A DNA stretch of 62,537 nt from Lachnospiraceae bacterium (GTDB taxonomy: Bacteria; Bacillota; Clostridia; Lachnospirales; Lachnospiraceae), in the NCBI GenBank assembly GCA_017483735.1, contig JAFUVF010000059.1:1-62537 (forward strand). The letters run 5' to 3'. Of this stretch, positions 51,135 to 60,989 are shown one piece after another. Position 1 is the first letter of the stretch. Each line of letters opens with the position of its first letter. The notes under the pieces were generated by a model, which worked only from the letters and a program-made list of their open reading frames with translations, was not told the origin of the DNA and made no database searches. Made by a program: the position numbers and the translations under genes.

Positions 51135-52344
51135 GGGTCTTGTACCACTTCAAGGAATCAACATAGGCATTGTATACATCGTCTATATCAATATTCTGTA
51201 ATATCATCTGACGCGATACCTCCTGCCATTCAGCAGTCTCATAGCCCTTTACGAAATCGAGGATGGGAGCAAACTTGCCTTCATCATCTATGAGAGCCTT
51301 TCTGATATCGTCGGAAACCTGCACAAGATCCAGCGCCTCTGCCATGGGCTTTTCAAGTATAACATCAAGCACTGAGAAAAGTCCCATAAGGAAGAGCTCT
51401 TCCTTTCTTGCCGCAAGACCGAAGCTCGAGGAAATATTCTCCGCAAACTTTGCACGAAGCAGGGAAACTCTCGTAATCTCGCTGGGCTTATCCGCATAGA
51501 GCGCATTTACGACTGCAGTATTTATCCAGCGCTTTAACTCCTTCTGACCGAGCATTGCTGCAGCGTGGCGTATAGTGGTGATTCCGCCGTTTACAGTCAT
51601 ATTGTTTACCATTCGAAGGAGGGAAATGGTAAGGGAAGTATCTCTTCCTATTATGGCAGCCGCCTGTGAAAGATCGAAATTATCGTCATTTACTATATTG
51701 AGGAGGGCGATGTAGTTTACCTTCAACATCGAAACCTCATTTTCACCCTTTGTGATAGGTATGCGGTAGAAATTGCCCTCGTAGAAGGAGTATCCGCCGG
51801 CTGCCTTAAGCTCCTCGAAGATATCCATGCTGTCGATATTTCCGGCGCAGAGCTCTATATTGGGATAAAGCTTTCCGAAATATATCTTCGCCTTGTCAAT
51901 GGCTATCTTTTTGTTGTTAAGGAACATATAGTCCGTGTACTGGAGAATGTTCTTGTGGCTCTCAAACTCGGACACTGCGAGCTTTCTGACTGCAATCTTG
52001 AAGCCCTTTTCCTTGAGTTCCTTCACACGGTTCACATACATATCAACGGGAGGTATAGTATTGTCCAAAAGAAGCACTACCTTGTCATAAGGCTCCTTGC
52101 ACTCTCCCTCTATATCGGTAAATATTGAGATATTCGAGATAGGAATGAACACTTCCTTTCCGTCTGTAAGGACATCTATGCTCACCTCATTGACAATATC
52201 AAGTCCGGGAATACTCGTTGCACCGTCCAGAAAGCCCGTGCCCTGAGACAGGGGATTCAATAGATTATTCTCTTTCTGCGAGAATATCGAGTATGCCTTT
52301 ACTGCCATCTTGTCATCAAAAAGCGGTACTAATGCCAACAACAT
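51118..52344 (-). CDS. EAL-HDOD domain signalling protein
   Basis: This protein has 408 residues. The N-terminal part (1 to about 200) has the fold of an EAL domain but lacks the catalytic EAL and DDFGTG motifs, so it would not cleave cyclic di-GMP. The C-terminal HDOD domain (about 205-400; NDDNFDLSQAAAIIGRDTSL, LRMVNNMTVNGGITTIRHAA) is a non-catalytic HD relative. Such proteins (CdgJ/YuxH type) regulate motility or differentiation through binding. It ends the phosphorelay operon. Confidence 0.85.
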   Translation of the reverse strand: MLLALVPLFDDKMAVKAYSIFSQKENNLLNPLSQGTGFLDGATSIPGLDIVNEVSIDVLTDGKEVFIPISNISIFTDIEGECKEPYDKVVLLLDNTIPPVDMYVNRVKELKEKGFKIAVRKLAVSEFESHKNILQYTDYMFLNNKKIAIDKAKIYFGKLYPNIELCAGNIDSMDIFEELKAAGGYSFYEGNFYRIPITKGENEVSMLKVNYIALLNIVNDDNFDLSQAAAIIGRDTSLTISLLRMVNNMTVNGGITTIRHAAAMLGQKELKRWINTAVVNALYADKPSEITRVSLLRAKFAENISSSFGLAARKEELFLMGLFSVLDVILEKPMAEALDLVQVSDDIRKALIDDEGKFAPILDFVKGYETAEWQEVSRQMILQNIDIDDVYNAYVDSLKWYKTLMAED

Positions 52345-52419
52345 ATTATTCGCCTCCCTTTTTAGGATATTTTATCATATTATCAAATTGTATTCCACAA
52401 AATTTTTTCAATATTCTGA

Positions 52420-53169
52420 TTATTTGTCCTGAAAAAATGTTCTGAGCTTCTGTAAAAGCCCGTTTTTGTTTATTGTTTTCAAAAGATAGCTCTGTGGGCC
52501 CAGATTAAGCGCCGTGGCTATGCTTTCCTTGTCAGACACTCCCGTCAAAAACATTACCGGAATCTTTTTCGTGTAATCCTCGCTTTTAAGCATCTCCAAC
52601 ACCTCCGGACCGCTGGTCACGGGCATCGCATAATCCAAAAGTATGAGATCCGCCCTGTTCTTTGCAAGCCACTGTATTGCCTGCAGTCCGCTGGTTACCA
52701 TGCTTACGGAGTAGACATCCTTCATCCAGTTGCTTATCATCCGTCCGTATACCGGATCATCATCCACCACAAGGATGCTCTTCTTCCTCTCCTCCATATT
52801 ATCCAGAGCGAAGTTAAGGATTTCCTCCATAAAAAAGCTCATATCCAGAGGTCTTGCAAAGAAATTTATTATGTATTCCTTCGGGAAGATTGCATCAAAT
52901 ATCTGCTTGTCGGCTCTTCCTCCGATGAGAGCGATATTTTTTGACAGCTCAATGCAGACATCCTTTATATATACAAGCACATCCGCATGCTGCGAGAGCT
53001 CGTCATCCGTATAGAGAATGAATATCTCCGCATCCGCCACGTATTTTTCTATCTCCTTTATCTTGAAGGGGCATCTCTCCACGTTCATCCCCGCTTCAGT
53101 GAGCTTAAGCACAAGCCCCTTCACGGTAAAGGTTTCGTCCTCGCTTATAAGCAATATATTTTCCTTCAT
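52420..53169 (-). CDS. Tandem receiver protein (pseudo-receiver plus receiver), copy 2
   Basis: This protein has 249 residues. Residues 1 to about 120 look like a receiver without phospho-acceptor (NILLISEDETFTVKG). Residues about 128-249 form a complete receiver: SILVVDDDPVYG, phospho-Asp in LILLDYAMPV, Thr in VMFLTG and Lys in YLLKTI. No output domain is present. It is a clear tandem duplicate of the neighbour at 53169-53933 with the same layout, and probably takes phosphate from the HPt domain encoded upstream. Confidence 0.87.
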   Translation of the reverse strand: MKENILLISEDETFTVKGLVLKLTEAGMNVERCPFKIKEIEKYVADAEIFILYTDDELSQHADVLVYIKDVCIELSKNIALIGGRADKQIFDAIFPKEYIINFFARPLDMSFFMEEILNFALDNMEERKKSILVVDDDPVYGRMISNWMKDVYSVSMVTSGLQAIQWLAKNRADLILLDYAMPVTSGPEVLEMLKSEDYTKKIPVMFLTGVSDKESIATALNLGPQSYLLKTINKNGLLQKLRTFFQDK

Positions 53170-53933
53170 CAGATATATACCTCATCCTGCTTTGTAAAAA
53201 ATACTTCAAGTTCATGCAAAAGCGTCTTTTTGTCTATGGTCTTTAACAGATATCCCTCCGGCTTAAGCTCCAGAACCTTCTTCACGCTCTCCTTGTCTCC
53301 CTTTCCGGTAAGGAATATCACGGGAATATCTCTGGTCTGGGGCTCGCTTCTGAGCATTTGAAGCACCTTTGCCCCCGTCACAACAGGCATCTCATAATCA
53401 AGAAGTATCAGGTCAACAGAGCTCTTTGTAAGCCGCGTGATCGCCTGAAGCCCCGAATTAACCATGGACACCCTGTATGAGTCCTTGAGCCATTCGCTGA
53501 TGACACGCAGATATGTGGTGTCATCATCCACCACAAGCACGCTCTTCTTGCCTTCCTCATTGTTTATCTCCTCGAGATACGAATTGACCTTTTCAAGAAA
53601 GACATTCATATCCAGAGGACGCCTGAACCAGTCCAGAATATGGTCGTCAGGGATATAGAATTTCACAAAATCATACTCCGCCTGTTCCCCGATAAGCACC
53701 ATCTTCTTTCCGGTCTCTAAGCATACATCCCTCAGATAATCTATATCATCCGGCATATTGAGAAGATTCTCCTCCATATACAGCACAAAAAGCTCCGCCT
53801 CATCCCTTATCCTTGAAACATCGGCAGAATCCGGACTGGATATCATCACGTTTACGTCCAGAGTCTTTAGCTTCATCTCTATTCCCTTTACGGTAAAGGT
53901 ATTTACGGCGCTCAAAATCACTATATTATTCAC
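53169..53933 (-). CDS. Tandem receiver protein (pseudo-receiver plus receiver), copy 1
   Basis: This protein has 254 residues and the same build as the next gene. The N-terminal receiver-like region (NIVILSAVNTFTVKGIEMKL) lacks the acidic pocket. The C-terminal receiver has SVLVVDDDTTYL, LILLDYEMPV, VIFLTG and YLLKTI. Stop and start codons of the pair overlap by one base. Two near-identical stand-alone receivers suggest branching or a phosphate sink in the relay. Confidence 0.87.
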   Translation of the reverse strand: MNNIVILSAVNTFTVKGIEMKLKTLDVNVMISSPDSADVSRIRDEAELFVLYMEENLLNMPDDIDYLRDVCLETGKKMVLIGEQAEYDFVKFYIPDDHILDWFRRPLDMNVFLEKVNSYLEEINNEEGKKSVLVVDDDTTYLRVISEWLKDSYRVSMVNSGLQAITRLTKSSVDLILLDYEMPVVTGAKVLQMLRSEPQTRDIPVIFLTGKGDKESVKKVLELKPEGYLLKTIDKKTLLHELEVFFTKQDEVYI

Positions 53934-54974
53934 TTACATAACCTCCGAAATCAAAGCTTTTATTCCGTCCCAATCGAACGCTTCGAGCTTTATCTTAATA
54001 TTTGAAACAAGCCTGCTGTCATTGTCTGAAAGCCTGTATTCATCAAGACTCTTCAATACCATATTCACAAGGTCATAATCCATTCCGTCACAAAATTCAT
54101 ATATTGAGGAATATGCATCCTTTAATGTGCTCTCAGACGCAGGCTCCCTGTCATCCTCAATGGCTTCTCCGTTTTCTCCCGATTCCTGCCCGTCCGAGAA
54201 GATAGGACGCAGCTTTTCTTCGAAGCCGTCATAGGTCTTTAAAAGCTCCCCTGTGAAATTATTTATGAAGCTGTAATTTTTCTCGTTCCCTGCCTCCTCC
54301 AGATCCTTCGCCATATCCGACAGCGAGCGCATACCCACTATTCTGGCGGAGCTCTTGAGGGCGTGAACCTTTATTACATAAAGTTTCCAATCCTTATTGT
54401 CAAAGGCTCCTCTTATCTCATCGGATTTGGCTCTTATAGTGCTGTAGAATATCTTGAGTGCGGACAAAAATTCCTCCTCGCCTCCGCAATATTCTATGCC
54501 CCTCGTATAGTCCATACCATCTATGAGCTTAAGCTTTGCCTTGATGTCAACATCTCCCTTTGCCGCCTCTTCCTCCGCAATGCGTCTCACGGTATCAAGG
54601 AGCCGTATCTCCTTCTTTTTGTTCTCCGGAAGATACAGAAGGAGTGCTGCCAGAAGCATTTTGAACCTCACAGGCTTTTCTATAAGATTCTCAAATCCGT
54701 TCCCCTTTAAGTCGGTCTTTTCCCAGTCTCCCTGCCTGCCTATGGCTATCATGGGAACGCCGGCATTCTTTATGTCCTTTGCAAGCTCATATGCCTTTAT
54801 ATCCGAAAGCAGCGTATCCACTGCAATCATATCAAAATCCGCAGACCTTAACCTGCTTCTGCCCTCGGCGCCCGATGCCGCAAAAACGGCTTCTATGGAC
54901 AGTCCTTCAAGCAAACCTGCGTAATATATCTGCTCCGTTCCGGAAGCCCCGATGAAAAGTACTCTTGCTCCCAT
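53934..54974 (-). CDS. Receiver-like and HPt phosphotransfer protein
   Basis: This protein has 346 residues. Residues 1-120 look like a degenerate receiver (ARVLFIGASGTEQI; MIAVDTLLSD; LIEKPV). Residues about 145-235 form an HPt helical bundle with the phosphorylated His in HALKSSARIVG. An acidic linker and another helical region complete the chain. It sits directly between the hybrid kinase and the two receiver genes, exactly where a relay protein is needed. Confidence 0.82.
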   Translation of the reverse strand: MGARVLFIGASGTEQIYYAGLLEGLSIEAVFAASGAEGRSRLRSADFDMIAVDTLLSDIKAYELAKDIKNAGVPMIAIGRQGDWEKTDLKGNGFENLIEKPVRFKMLLAALLLYLPENKKKEIRLLDTVRRIAEEEAAKGDVDIKAKLKLIDGMDYTRGIEYCGGEEEFLSALKIFYSTIRAKSDEIRGAFDNKDWKLYVIKVHALKSSARIVGMRSLSDMAKDLEEAGNEKNYSFINNFTGELLKTYDGFEEKLRPIFSDGQESGENGEAIEDDREPASESTLKDAYSSIYEFCDGMDYDLVNMVLKSLDEYRLSDNDSRLVSNIKIKLEAFDWDGIKALISEVM

Positions 54975-54977
54975 ATC

Positions 54978-56537
54978 TTATCCGCTTTTTTCCCGTTTCC
55001 ACAATAGTTTAAGTGCATCCAGAAGCTCTGCATCTCCTGCGCTAAGTACTCTCAGCCGCAGTGCATCCTCCTTCCTCTCATTCGATTCTCCCGTATTCTC
55101 TGTCGATACCAGCTCGTTGTCTCCGGGAGCGGTCTCCACCTTGTCCCAGGGAAGATACAGAAGCAGCATCTTCTCCAACTGTGAGGAATTGATGGGCTTT
55201 GACAGGTAATCCTCAAACCCTTCTTTAAGATACTCATCCTTTGCCCCCACAAGCGCATTGGCGGTAAGGGCTATGCAGGGCTTCCTGGAATTGATGTTTC
55301 CCCTGTCCTTTCTTATCATATGTAAAAGCTCGATACCGTCTATCTCCGGCATCCTGTGGTCTATAAAGAGAATATCATACTCATTCTTCTCAATGTATTT
55401 TAATGCGGCTCTGGCTCCAAGCGCCGTATCTATCCGTATCCTGGTCTTTTTAAGAAGTCCCTCCGCCACGGAAAGGTTGAGCTCCATATCATCCACAATG
55501 AGTATCCTTGCATTCGGCGCAGTAAACTGCTCCTGATATACACTCTCATTTCCGATTATGCGCTTATAGGTTTCCTCGTAATTGCCTATCTTCTCCCAGT
55601 CCTTTACCTCCTGCTTCAGGGTAAAGTAAAACTCGCTCCCCACACCATATTCGCTGTCGACATTGAGCACGGAATCCATTATTGACAGGATGTTTTTCAC
55701 TATGGTCATTCCCAGACCGCTCCCCTCTATGGAGAGATTTTCCTCATCTCCCACCCTCACAAAGGGAGTAAAAAGCCTGTCCATGTCCTCCTTTTTTATG
55801 CCAACTCCGGTGTCGGCGACGGATACCTCCATAAGTATGGTCTCTCCGTATGCCGGAGAATAATTTACCTTTAAAGTAACCTCTCCCTCCTTGGTATATT
55901 TTACCGCATTGGAGAGGAGATTGATCACACACTGCTTGATACGCACCGCATCCCCTACCAGAATATGTGGCATATCAGGATTTACGATGACATTGAGCTT
56001 CAAGCCCTTCTTGTCGGCTCTCGCCTTTATCATTCCCACAAGCTCCGTAATCACTGCGGAAAGGTCGTACTCGGCGTTTACGGTTTCCAGCTTTCCCGCC
56101 TCCAGCTTTGAGAAGTCAAGTATATCGTTTATTATGGAAAGCAGAGTGTTCCCCGCATTCCTTATATTTACGGCGTACTGCTTTATGATAGGGTCTCTGG
56201 CCTCCCTGACGATCAGCTCATCCATACCAAGCACGGTATTTATGGGAGTTCTGATCTCATGGGACATACTGGCAAGGAAATAGCTCTTTGCCTTTGAAGC
56301 GTCCTCGGCCTGCTTTTTGGCGGCTTTCAGCCTGTCGCTCTCCTCTAGGTTCGAGGAAACTATTATAAGCATTGTGGATGATACCAAAAACAAAAGCCCC
56401 ATCACAAAGAACACTATTATTACAGCCTTATTGTCGGTAATCACATAGAGTATCTCCCCGCATACAGCGCCCAGAAGGAGGCTCACTGCCATCACCAGAA
56501 CAAGCTTTTTGTTAAAATATCTTAATTTATCCTTCAA
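54978..56537 (-). CDS. Hybrid sensor histidine kinase
   Basis: This protein has 519 residues. Two membrane helices (about 12-32 and 38-60) flank almost no outer loop. Then come HisKA with FLASMSHEIRTPINTVLG (His near 94), HATPase (QCVINLLSNAVKYT, ADTGVGI, GSGLGMTIVKNI) and a receiver (ARILIVDDMEL; phospho-Asp in FIDHRMPEIDG; Lys in YLSKPIN). With no sensory loop it probably senses a membrane or cytoplasmic cue. It begins the relay block, ten bases behind purL. Confidence 0.92.
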   Translation of the reverse strand: MKDKLRYFNKKLVLVMAVSLLLGAVCGEILYVITDNKAVIIVFFVMGLLFLVSSTMLIIVSSNLEESDRLKAAKKQAEDASKAKSYFLASMSHEIRTPINTVLGMDELIVREARDPIIKQYAVNIRNAGNTLLSIINDILDFSKLEAGKLETVNAEYDLSAVITELVGMIKARADKKGLKLNVIVNPDMPHILVGDAVRIKQCVINLLSNAVKYTKEGEVTLKVNYSPAYGETILMEVSVADTGVGIKKEDMDRLFTPFVRVGDEENLSIEGSGLGMTIVKNILSIMDSVLNVDSEYGVGSEFYFTLKQEVKDWEKIGNYEETYKRIIGNESVYQEQFTAPNARILIVDDMELNLSVAEGLLKKTRIRIDTALGARAALKYIEKNEYDILFIDHRMPEIDGIELLHMIRKDRGNINSRKPCIALTANALVGAKDEYLKEGFEDYLSKPINSSQLEKMLLLYLPWDKVETAPGDNELVSTENTGESNERKEDALRLRVLSAGDAELLDALKLLWKREKSG

Positions 56538-56546
56538 ATACGGTAC

Positions 56547-59500
56547 CTATTTAAAATATTCCACACCGCTCTCAAAGAGCTTCATATCCTGCTCCCCGAA
56601 TATATTGACAGCGACAGACGCATCACGCCTCTCTGAGTGACACATCTTTCCGTACACCCTGCCGTCCGGCGAGGTAATTCCCTCTATTGCAAGATACGAG
56701 CCGTTTATATTGTACTCCTCGTCCATGGAGATATTGCCGTTTAAGTCGCAATACCTTGTAGCCACCTGACCGTTTTCCATAAGCCGTTTAAGCACATCGG
56801 GCGGTGCCACAAACCTTCCCTCTCCGTGGGATGCCGGATTTACATAGATACCTCCAAGCTCCGCCTTCATAAGCCATGGCGACTTGTTGGACGTAACCTT
56901 CAAATAAGCCATCTTTGATATGTGACGGTTTATGGTGTTGAAGGTAAGTGTGGGAGAATTCTCATCCTGCCCGGTAATCCTTCCGTCAGGCACAAGCCCT
57001 AGCTTTATTATAGCCTGAAAGCCGTTGCATATGCCTAGGATTAAGCCGTCTCTTTCATCCAAAAGCCTTGTTACCGCATCCTTTATCTTCCCGTTCTGAA
57101 AGGCTGTTGCAAAGAATTTTGCGCTGCCGTCCGGCTCATCTCCCGCAGAGAAGCCTCCGGGGAACATTATAATCTGCGCATCATCTATTGCCCTTGCAAA
57201 TTCGTCGACGGACTCCCTTATTCCCTCCGGCGTAAGGTTCTTAAACACATGAATATCCGCTGTCGCACCTGCTCTCTCAAATGCCCTTGCAGAATCATAT
57301 TCACAGTTGCTTCCGGGCATTACAGGTATGAACACCTTAGGCTTTGCAGTCTTATTTTTGCACACATAGATATCGGATGCTCTGTAAACTTCATCAGTAA
57401 GCGCCTCCGCCCCCTTGTATGCCTTTGTGGGGAACACCTTTTCAAGAGGCTTCTTCCACGCCGACCCGGCTTCATCAATAGTTACTCTTGTATCCTCAAA
57501 GGTATAGGAATTGTTGTCCGTGACGGTTCCGATAAGCGTATATTCAAGCTCTGCTTCATCAAGCGTTCCAAGCTCATCAGGGGATATCTCGCAGAGGATT
57601 GCTCCGAGCTCGTTTTTGAAAAGCTCCGAAAGCTCCAGATCCCCCTCAAACGCCACGCCCAGCCCGTTTCCGAAGGATGCCTTCGCCACTGCCGCCGCAA
57701 CGCCCTTAGAATCGCAGACATATGCGGATACTATCTTCTTTGACGCAATGAGGCTGTGAAGCTTGTCATAAATCTCCGAAACCTCCCCATACTTTGGAAT
57801 ATCGAAATCATCCTTGGGAATTTCAAACAAAACAAGCTTATTTCCTGCGCTCTTTAATTCCGGCGTAATTATTTCCTTGTCGGAGGCTATGTCCACAGCA
57901 AATGACACAAGTGTCGGTGGAACATCTATATCATTGAAGGTTCCGGACATGGAATCCTTACCGCCTATGGAAGGCAGTCCAAAGCCTATCTGTGCGTCAT
58001 ATGCGCCCAAAAGCGCCGCAAAGGGCTCGCTCCACCTCGAAGGGTCGGAGGTCATGCGCCTGAAATACTCCTGGAAGGTAAAGCGTATTTTCCTTGCGTT
58101 TCCTCCTGCTGCGACGATCTTTGACATAGACTCGACCACCGCATATACTGCGCCGTGATAAGGGCTCCAGCTCGAAAGATAAGGATCAAAGCCGTAGCTC
58201 ATCATGGTTACTGTATCAGTCTTCCCGGTAAGCACAGGGAGCTTTGCCACCATCGTCTGAACCTCTGTAAGCTGGCTCTTTCCTCCGTAGGGCATGTATA
58301 TGCTGCCTGCACCTATGGAGGAGTCGAACATCTCCACAAGTCCCTTTTGCGAGCATACGTTCAAATCCTTAAGGGTTCCCAGAAAGGCGCTTCTGAAATC
58401 ATTCTTGTTTACAGCCTCCTCTGCGCTCTTTACCGCATACTTTTCAAGATAATTCTCCTCCTCATCAGGAATGTCAACCCTTACATCCGTCTCCTGATGG
58501 GCTCCGTTCGTGTCAAGGAATGCCCTCTTTATATCGACAATCGCCTTGCCTCTCCAGTTGAGCTTAAGCCTCGGCTCCTCGGTAACAACAGCCACAACCG
58601 TTGCCTCGAGATTCTCCTCGCCTGCATATTTCAAAAATTCATCCACATCCTTAGGGTCAAGCACTACCGCCATTCTCTCCTGAGACTCGGATATTGCAAG
58701 CTCCGTTCCGTCCAGACCTGCATATTTCTTCGGAACCTTGTCGAGATCAACCGTAAGTCCGTCCGCAAGCTCTCCTATAGCCACGGATACGCCGCCTGCG
58801 CCGAAGTCGTTGCACTTCTTTATGAGACGGCTTACCTCTCCCCGTCTGAAAAGCCTCTGGAGCTTCCTCTCCGTAGGCGCATTGCCCTTCTGTACCTCCG
58901 CTCCGCAGGTTTCTATGGAGCTTTCGGTGTGTACCTTTGATGAGCCTGTAGCGCCTCCGCAGCCGTCCCTTCCGGTGCGACCGCCCAAAAGCACTATGAT
59001 ATCGCCGGGGTCAGAGTTTTTCCTTATTACATTCTTTCTGGGCGCAGCTCCCATTACTGCGCCTATCTCCATGCGCTTTGCCACATAATTCGGATGGTAG
59101 ATCTCCTTTACAAAGCCTGTTGCCAGGCCTATCTGATTTCCGTAGGAGGAATATCCCGCTGCCGCAGAGCGCACAATCCTCTTCTGGGGAAGCTTTCCGT
59201 GCAAAGTATCCGATACAGGCACTGTGGGGTCTGCCGCACCCGTGATACGCATAGCCTGATATACATAGCCTCTTCCTGACAAGGGGTCTCTTATAGCGCC
59301 GCCAAGGCATGTTGCGGCTCCTCCGAAGGGCTCTATCTCCGTGGGATGGTTATGGGTCTCGTTCTTAAAGAATACAAGCCACTCCTCCGTCTCCTTGTGG
59401 TCGCCGTAATCCATTTCCACGGGTACAACCACGGAGCATGCGTTTATCTCGTCGGATTCCTCCATATCATCAAGCTTTCCGTCGGACTTTAATTTCCGCA

Positions 59501-60347
59501 TAGCCATCAGGGCAAGATCCATCAGGCATACGAATTTGTCATCCCTGCCCTTAAAAATCTCCTCCCTTGTGTCAAGATAGCTCTGATACGTAGTCTCAAT
59601 GGGGAGTCTGAAATACCCGTCCCCGAACTCCACATTCTTAAGCTCGGTTGAAAATGTGGTATGTCTGCAGTGATCCGACCAATAGGTGTCAAGCACCCTT
59701 ATCTCCGTCATGGTGGGATCCCTGTCCTCGTCGTTCTTAAAATAATTCTGGATGTGCAGAAAATCCTTGAAGGTCATTGCAAGCCCCAAAGAATCATACA
59801 GGCTCTTTAGTTCTCCCTCGGGCATATCCTTAAAGCCGTCAAATATCTTCACATCCTCCGGCTCCGGATAGCTCTGCACAAGGGTCTTTGGCTTTTCTAA
59901 CCCGGATTCCCTCGAATCCACGGGATTGATTACATGGCTCTTAATCCTGTCAAGCTCATCATCTGTTATATCCCCGATTACCATATATGTAACTGCTGTC
60001 TGTATTATGGGATTCTCGTTCTCGTCAAGAAATCTTATGCATTGCATAGCCGAATCAGCTCTCTGGTCGAACTGACCGGGCAGATATTCCATGGAAAATA
60101 CCCTTGCATTATCGGGTATTTCTATATTTTCAAAGTACAATTCATCAACGGGGGGCTCCGAAAAAACTGTCTTACACGCCCTTTCAAAAACCTCCTCGGA
60201 TATGTTCTCAACATCATATCTGATAAAGATGCGCAAATCCTTCGCATCTACCGATAGAAAGCTTCTTATCTCCTCCAAAAGCTCTCTCGCCTTTACCGCA
60301 AAATCCTTCTTTTTCTCTACATATATACGTTTGACGCCGTCACTCAT
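56547..60347 (-). CDS. purL: Phosphoribosylformylglycinamidine synthase, single-chain
   Basis: This 1266-residue purine enzyme converts FGAR, glutamine and ATP to FGAM. It has the large single-chain form: N-terminal PurS-like part, linker, two synthase halves (YWSDHCRHTTFSTEL, FKNETHNHPTEIEPFGGAAT, GGKDSMSGT) and a C-terminal glutaminase (MPGSNCEYDSARAFERAG, nucleophile in GICNGFQAI, HGEGRF). It lies between a TetR gene and a kinase gene with gaps of six and nine bases, so it is co-transcribed with regulators and not with other pur genes. Confidence 0.96.
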   Translation of the reverse strand: MSDGVKRIYVEKKKDFAVKARELLEEIRSFLSVDAKDLRIFIRYDVENISEEVFERACKTVFSEPPVDELYFENIEIPDNARVFSMEYLPGQFDQRADSAMQCIRFLDENENPIIQTAVTYMVIGDITDDELDRIKSHVINPVDSRESGLEKPKTLVQSYPEPEDVKIFDGFKDMPEGELKSLYDSLGLAMTFKDFLHIQNYFKNDEDRDPTMTEIRVLDTYWSDHCRHTTFSTELKNVEFGDGYFRLPIETTYQSYLDTREEIFKGRDDKFVCLMDLALMAMRKLKSDGKLDDMEESDEINACSVVVPVEMDYGDHKETEEWLVFFKNETHNHPTEIEPFGGAATCLGGAIRDPLSGRGYVYQAMRITGAADPTVPVSDTLHGKLPQKRIVRSAAAGYSSYGNQIGLATGFVKEIYHPNYVAKRMEIGAVMGAAPRKNVIRKNSDPGDIIVLLGGRTGRDGCGGATGSSKVHTESSIETCGAEVQKGNAPTERKLQRLFRRGEVSRLIKKCNDFGAGGVSVAIGELADGLTVDLDKVPKKYAGLDGTELAISESQERMAVVLDPKDVDEFLKYAGEENLEATVVAVVTEEPRLKLNWRGKAIVDIKRAFLDTNGAHQETDVRVDIPDEEENYLEKYAVKSAEEAVNKNDFRSAFLGTLKDLNVCSQKGLVEMFDSSIGAGSIYMPYGGKSQLTEVQTMVAKLPVLTGKTDTVTMMSYGFDPYLSSWSPYHGAVYAVVESMSKIVAAGGNARKIRFTFQEYFRRMTSDPSRWSEPFAALLGAYDAQIGFGLPSIGGKDSMSGTFNDIDVPPTLVSFAVDIASDKEIITPELKSAGNKLVLFEIPKDDFDIPKYGEVSEIYDKLHSLIASKKIVSAYVCDSKGVAAAVAKASFGNGLGVAFEGDLELSELFKNELGAILCEISPDELGTLDEAELEYTLIGTVTDNNSYTFEDTRVTIDEAGSAWKKPLEKVFPTKAYKGAEALTDEVYRASDIYVCKNKTAKPKVFIPVMPGSNCEYDSARAFERAGATADIHVFKNLTPEGIRESVDEFARAIDDAQIIMFPGGFSAGDEPDGSAKFFATAFQNGKIKDAVTRLLDERDGLILGICNGFQAIIKLGLVPDGRITGQDENSPTLTFNTINRHISKMAYLKVTSNKSPWLMKAELGGIYVNPASHGEGRFVAPPDVLKRLMENGQVATRYCDLNGNISMDEEYNINGSYLAIEGITSPDGRVYGKMCHSERRDASVAVNIFGEQDMKLFESGVEYFK

Positions 60348-60353
60348 CTATAC

Positions 60354-60938
60354 TTATTCCTCCACATCAAGGGTGTTTAAAATATACATTATCTCTCTGT
60401 CCACCATTTCGGACGTTACTCCTATGGTCTGTGCGGATATCTTCAAGCCCTCTATCACATACATTATATTCCTTGCGCAGCCCGAAGGGTCAGAGCATAT
60501 AAACTCTCCGTTCTCCACTCCGGCTTCTATGAGCTTCTCTATTATCTTGCAGGCGGATTCGAAATTCTTCTTTAAAATGTTATCCTTCTTTGATAGGTCA
60601 TTTTCAAAATAAAATTCATAGGTTGCCTGGGTAAGGGTATCCTTCTTTCTCAAAAGCTCCTTCTTCTGCTCCTTCAAAAAGAGGATGAGGATATCCGCTG
60701 CGGTAGCATCATCACTTATATTGTCGGAAAATACATCATCCGCCTCCTCGGACTCCATCCTAAGCACATCCATAAATATCTGATTGGTATTTTCAAAATA
60801 GAGATACAATCCTCCGCGGCTGATATCGCAGGCTTCCACGATATCCTTCATGGTAACCCGCTTGAAGCCCTTCTCCATAAATACTTTTCTCGCAGTTTCC
60901 ACTATAAACTGCTTTTTCTTTGCTGACTTGTCGCCCAT
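60354..60938 (-). CDS. TetR/AcrR-family regulator
   Basis: This 194-residue protein has an N-terminal helix-turn-helix (IVETARKVFMEKGFKRVTMK, then IVEACDISRGGLYLYFENTN) and an all-helical ligand domain (about 60-194). The ligand is unknown. Its gene directly precedes purL, and it might control purL or itself; no operator palindrome is obvious in the short upstream gap. Confidence 0.87.
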   Translation of the reverse strand: MGDKSAKKKQFIVETARKVFMEKGFKRVTMKDIVEACDISRGGLYLYFENTNQIFMDVLRMESEEADDVFSDNISDDATAADILILFLKEQKKELLRKKDTLTQATYEFYFENDLSKKDNILKKNFESACKIIEKLIEAGVENGEFICSDPSGCARNIMYVIEGLKISAQTIGVTSEMVDREIMYILNTLDVEE

Positions 60939-60989
60939 TTTTTATCCTTCCTGTTTTGCCGAAACAGCCGAAAATCTGCGTCAAATATC

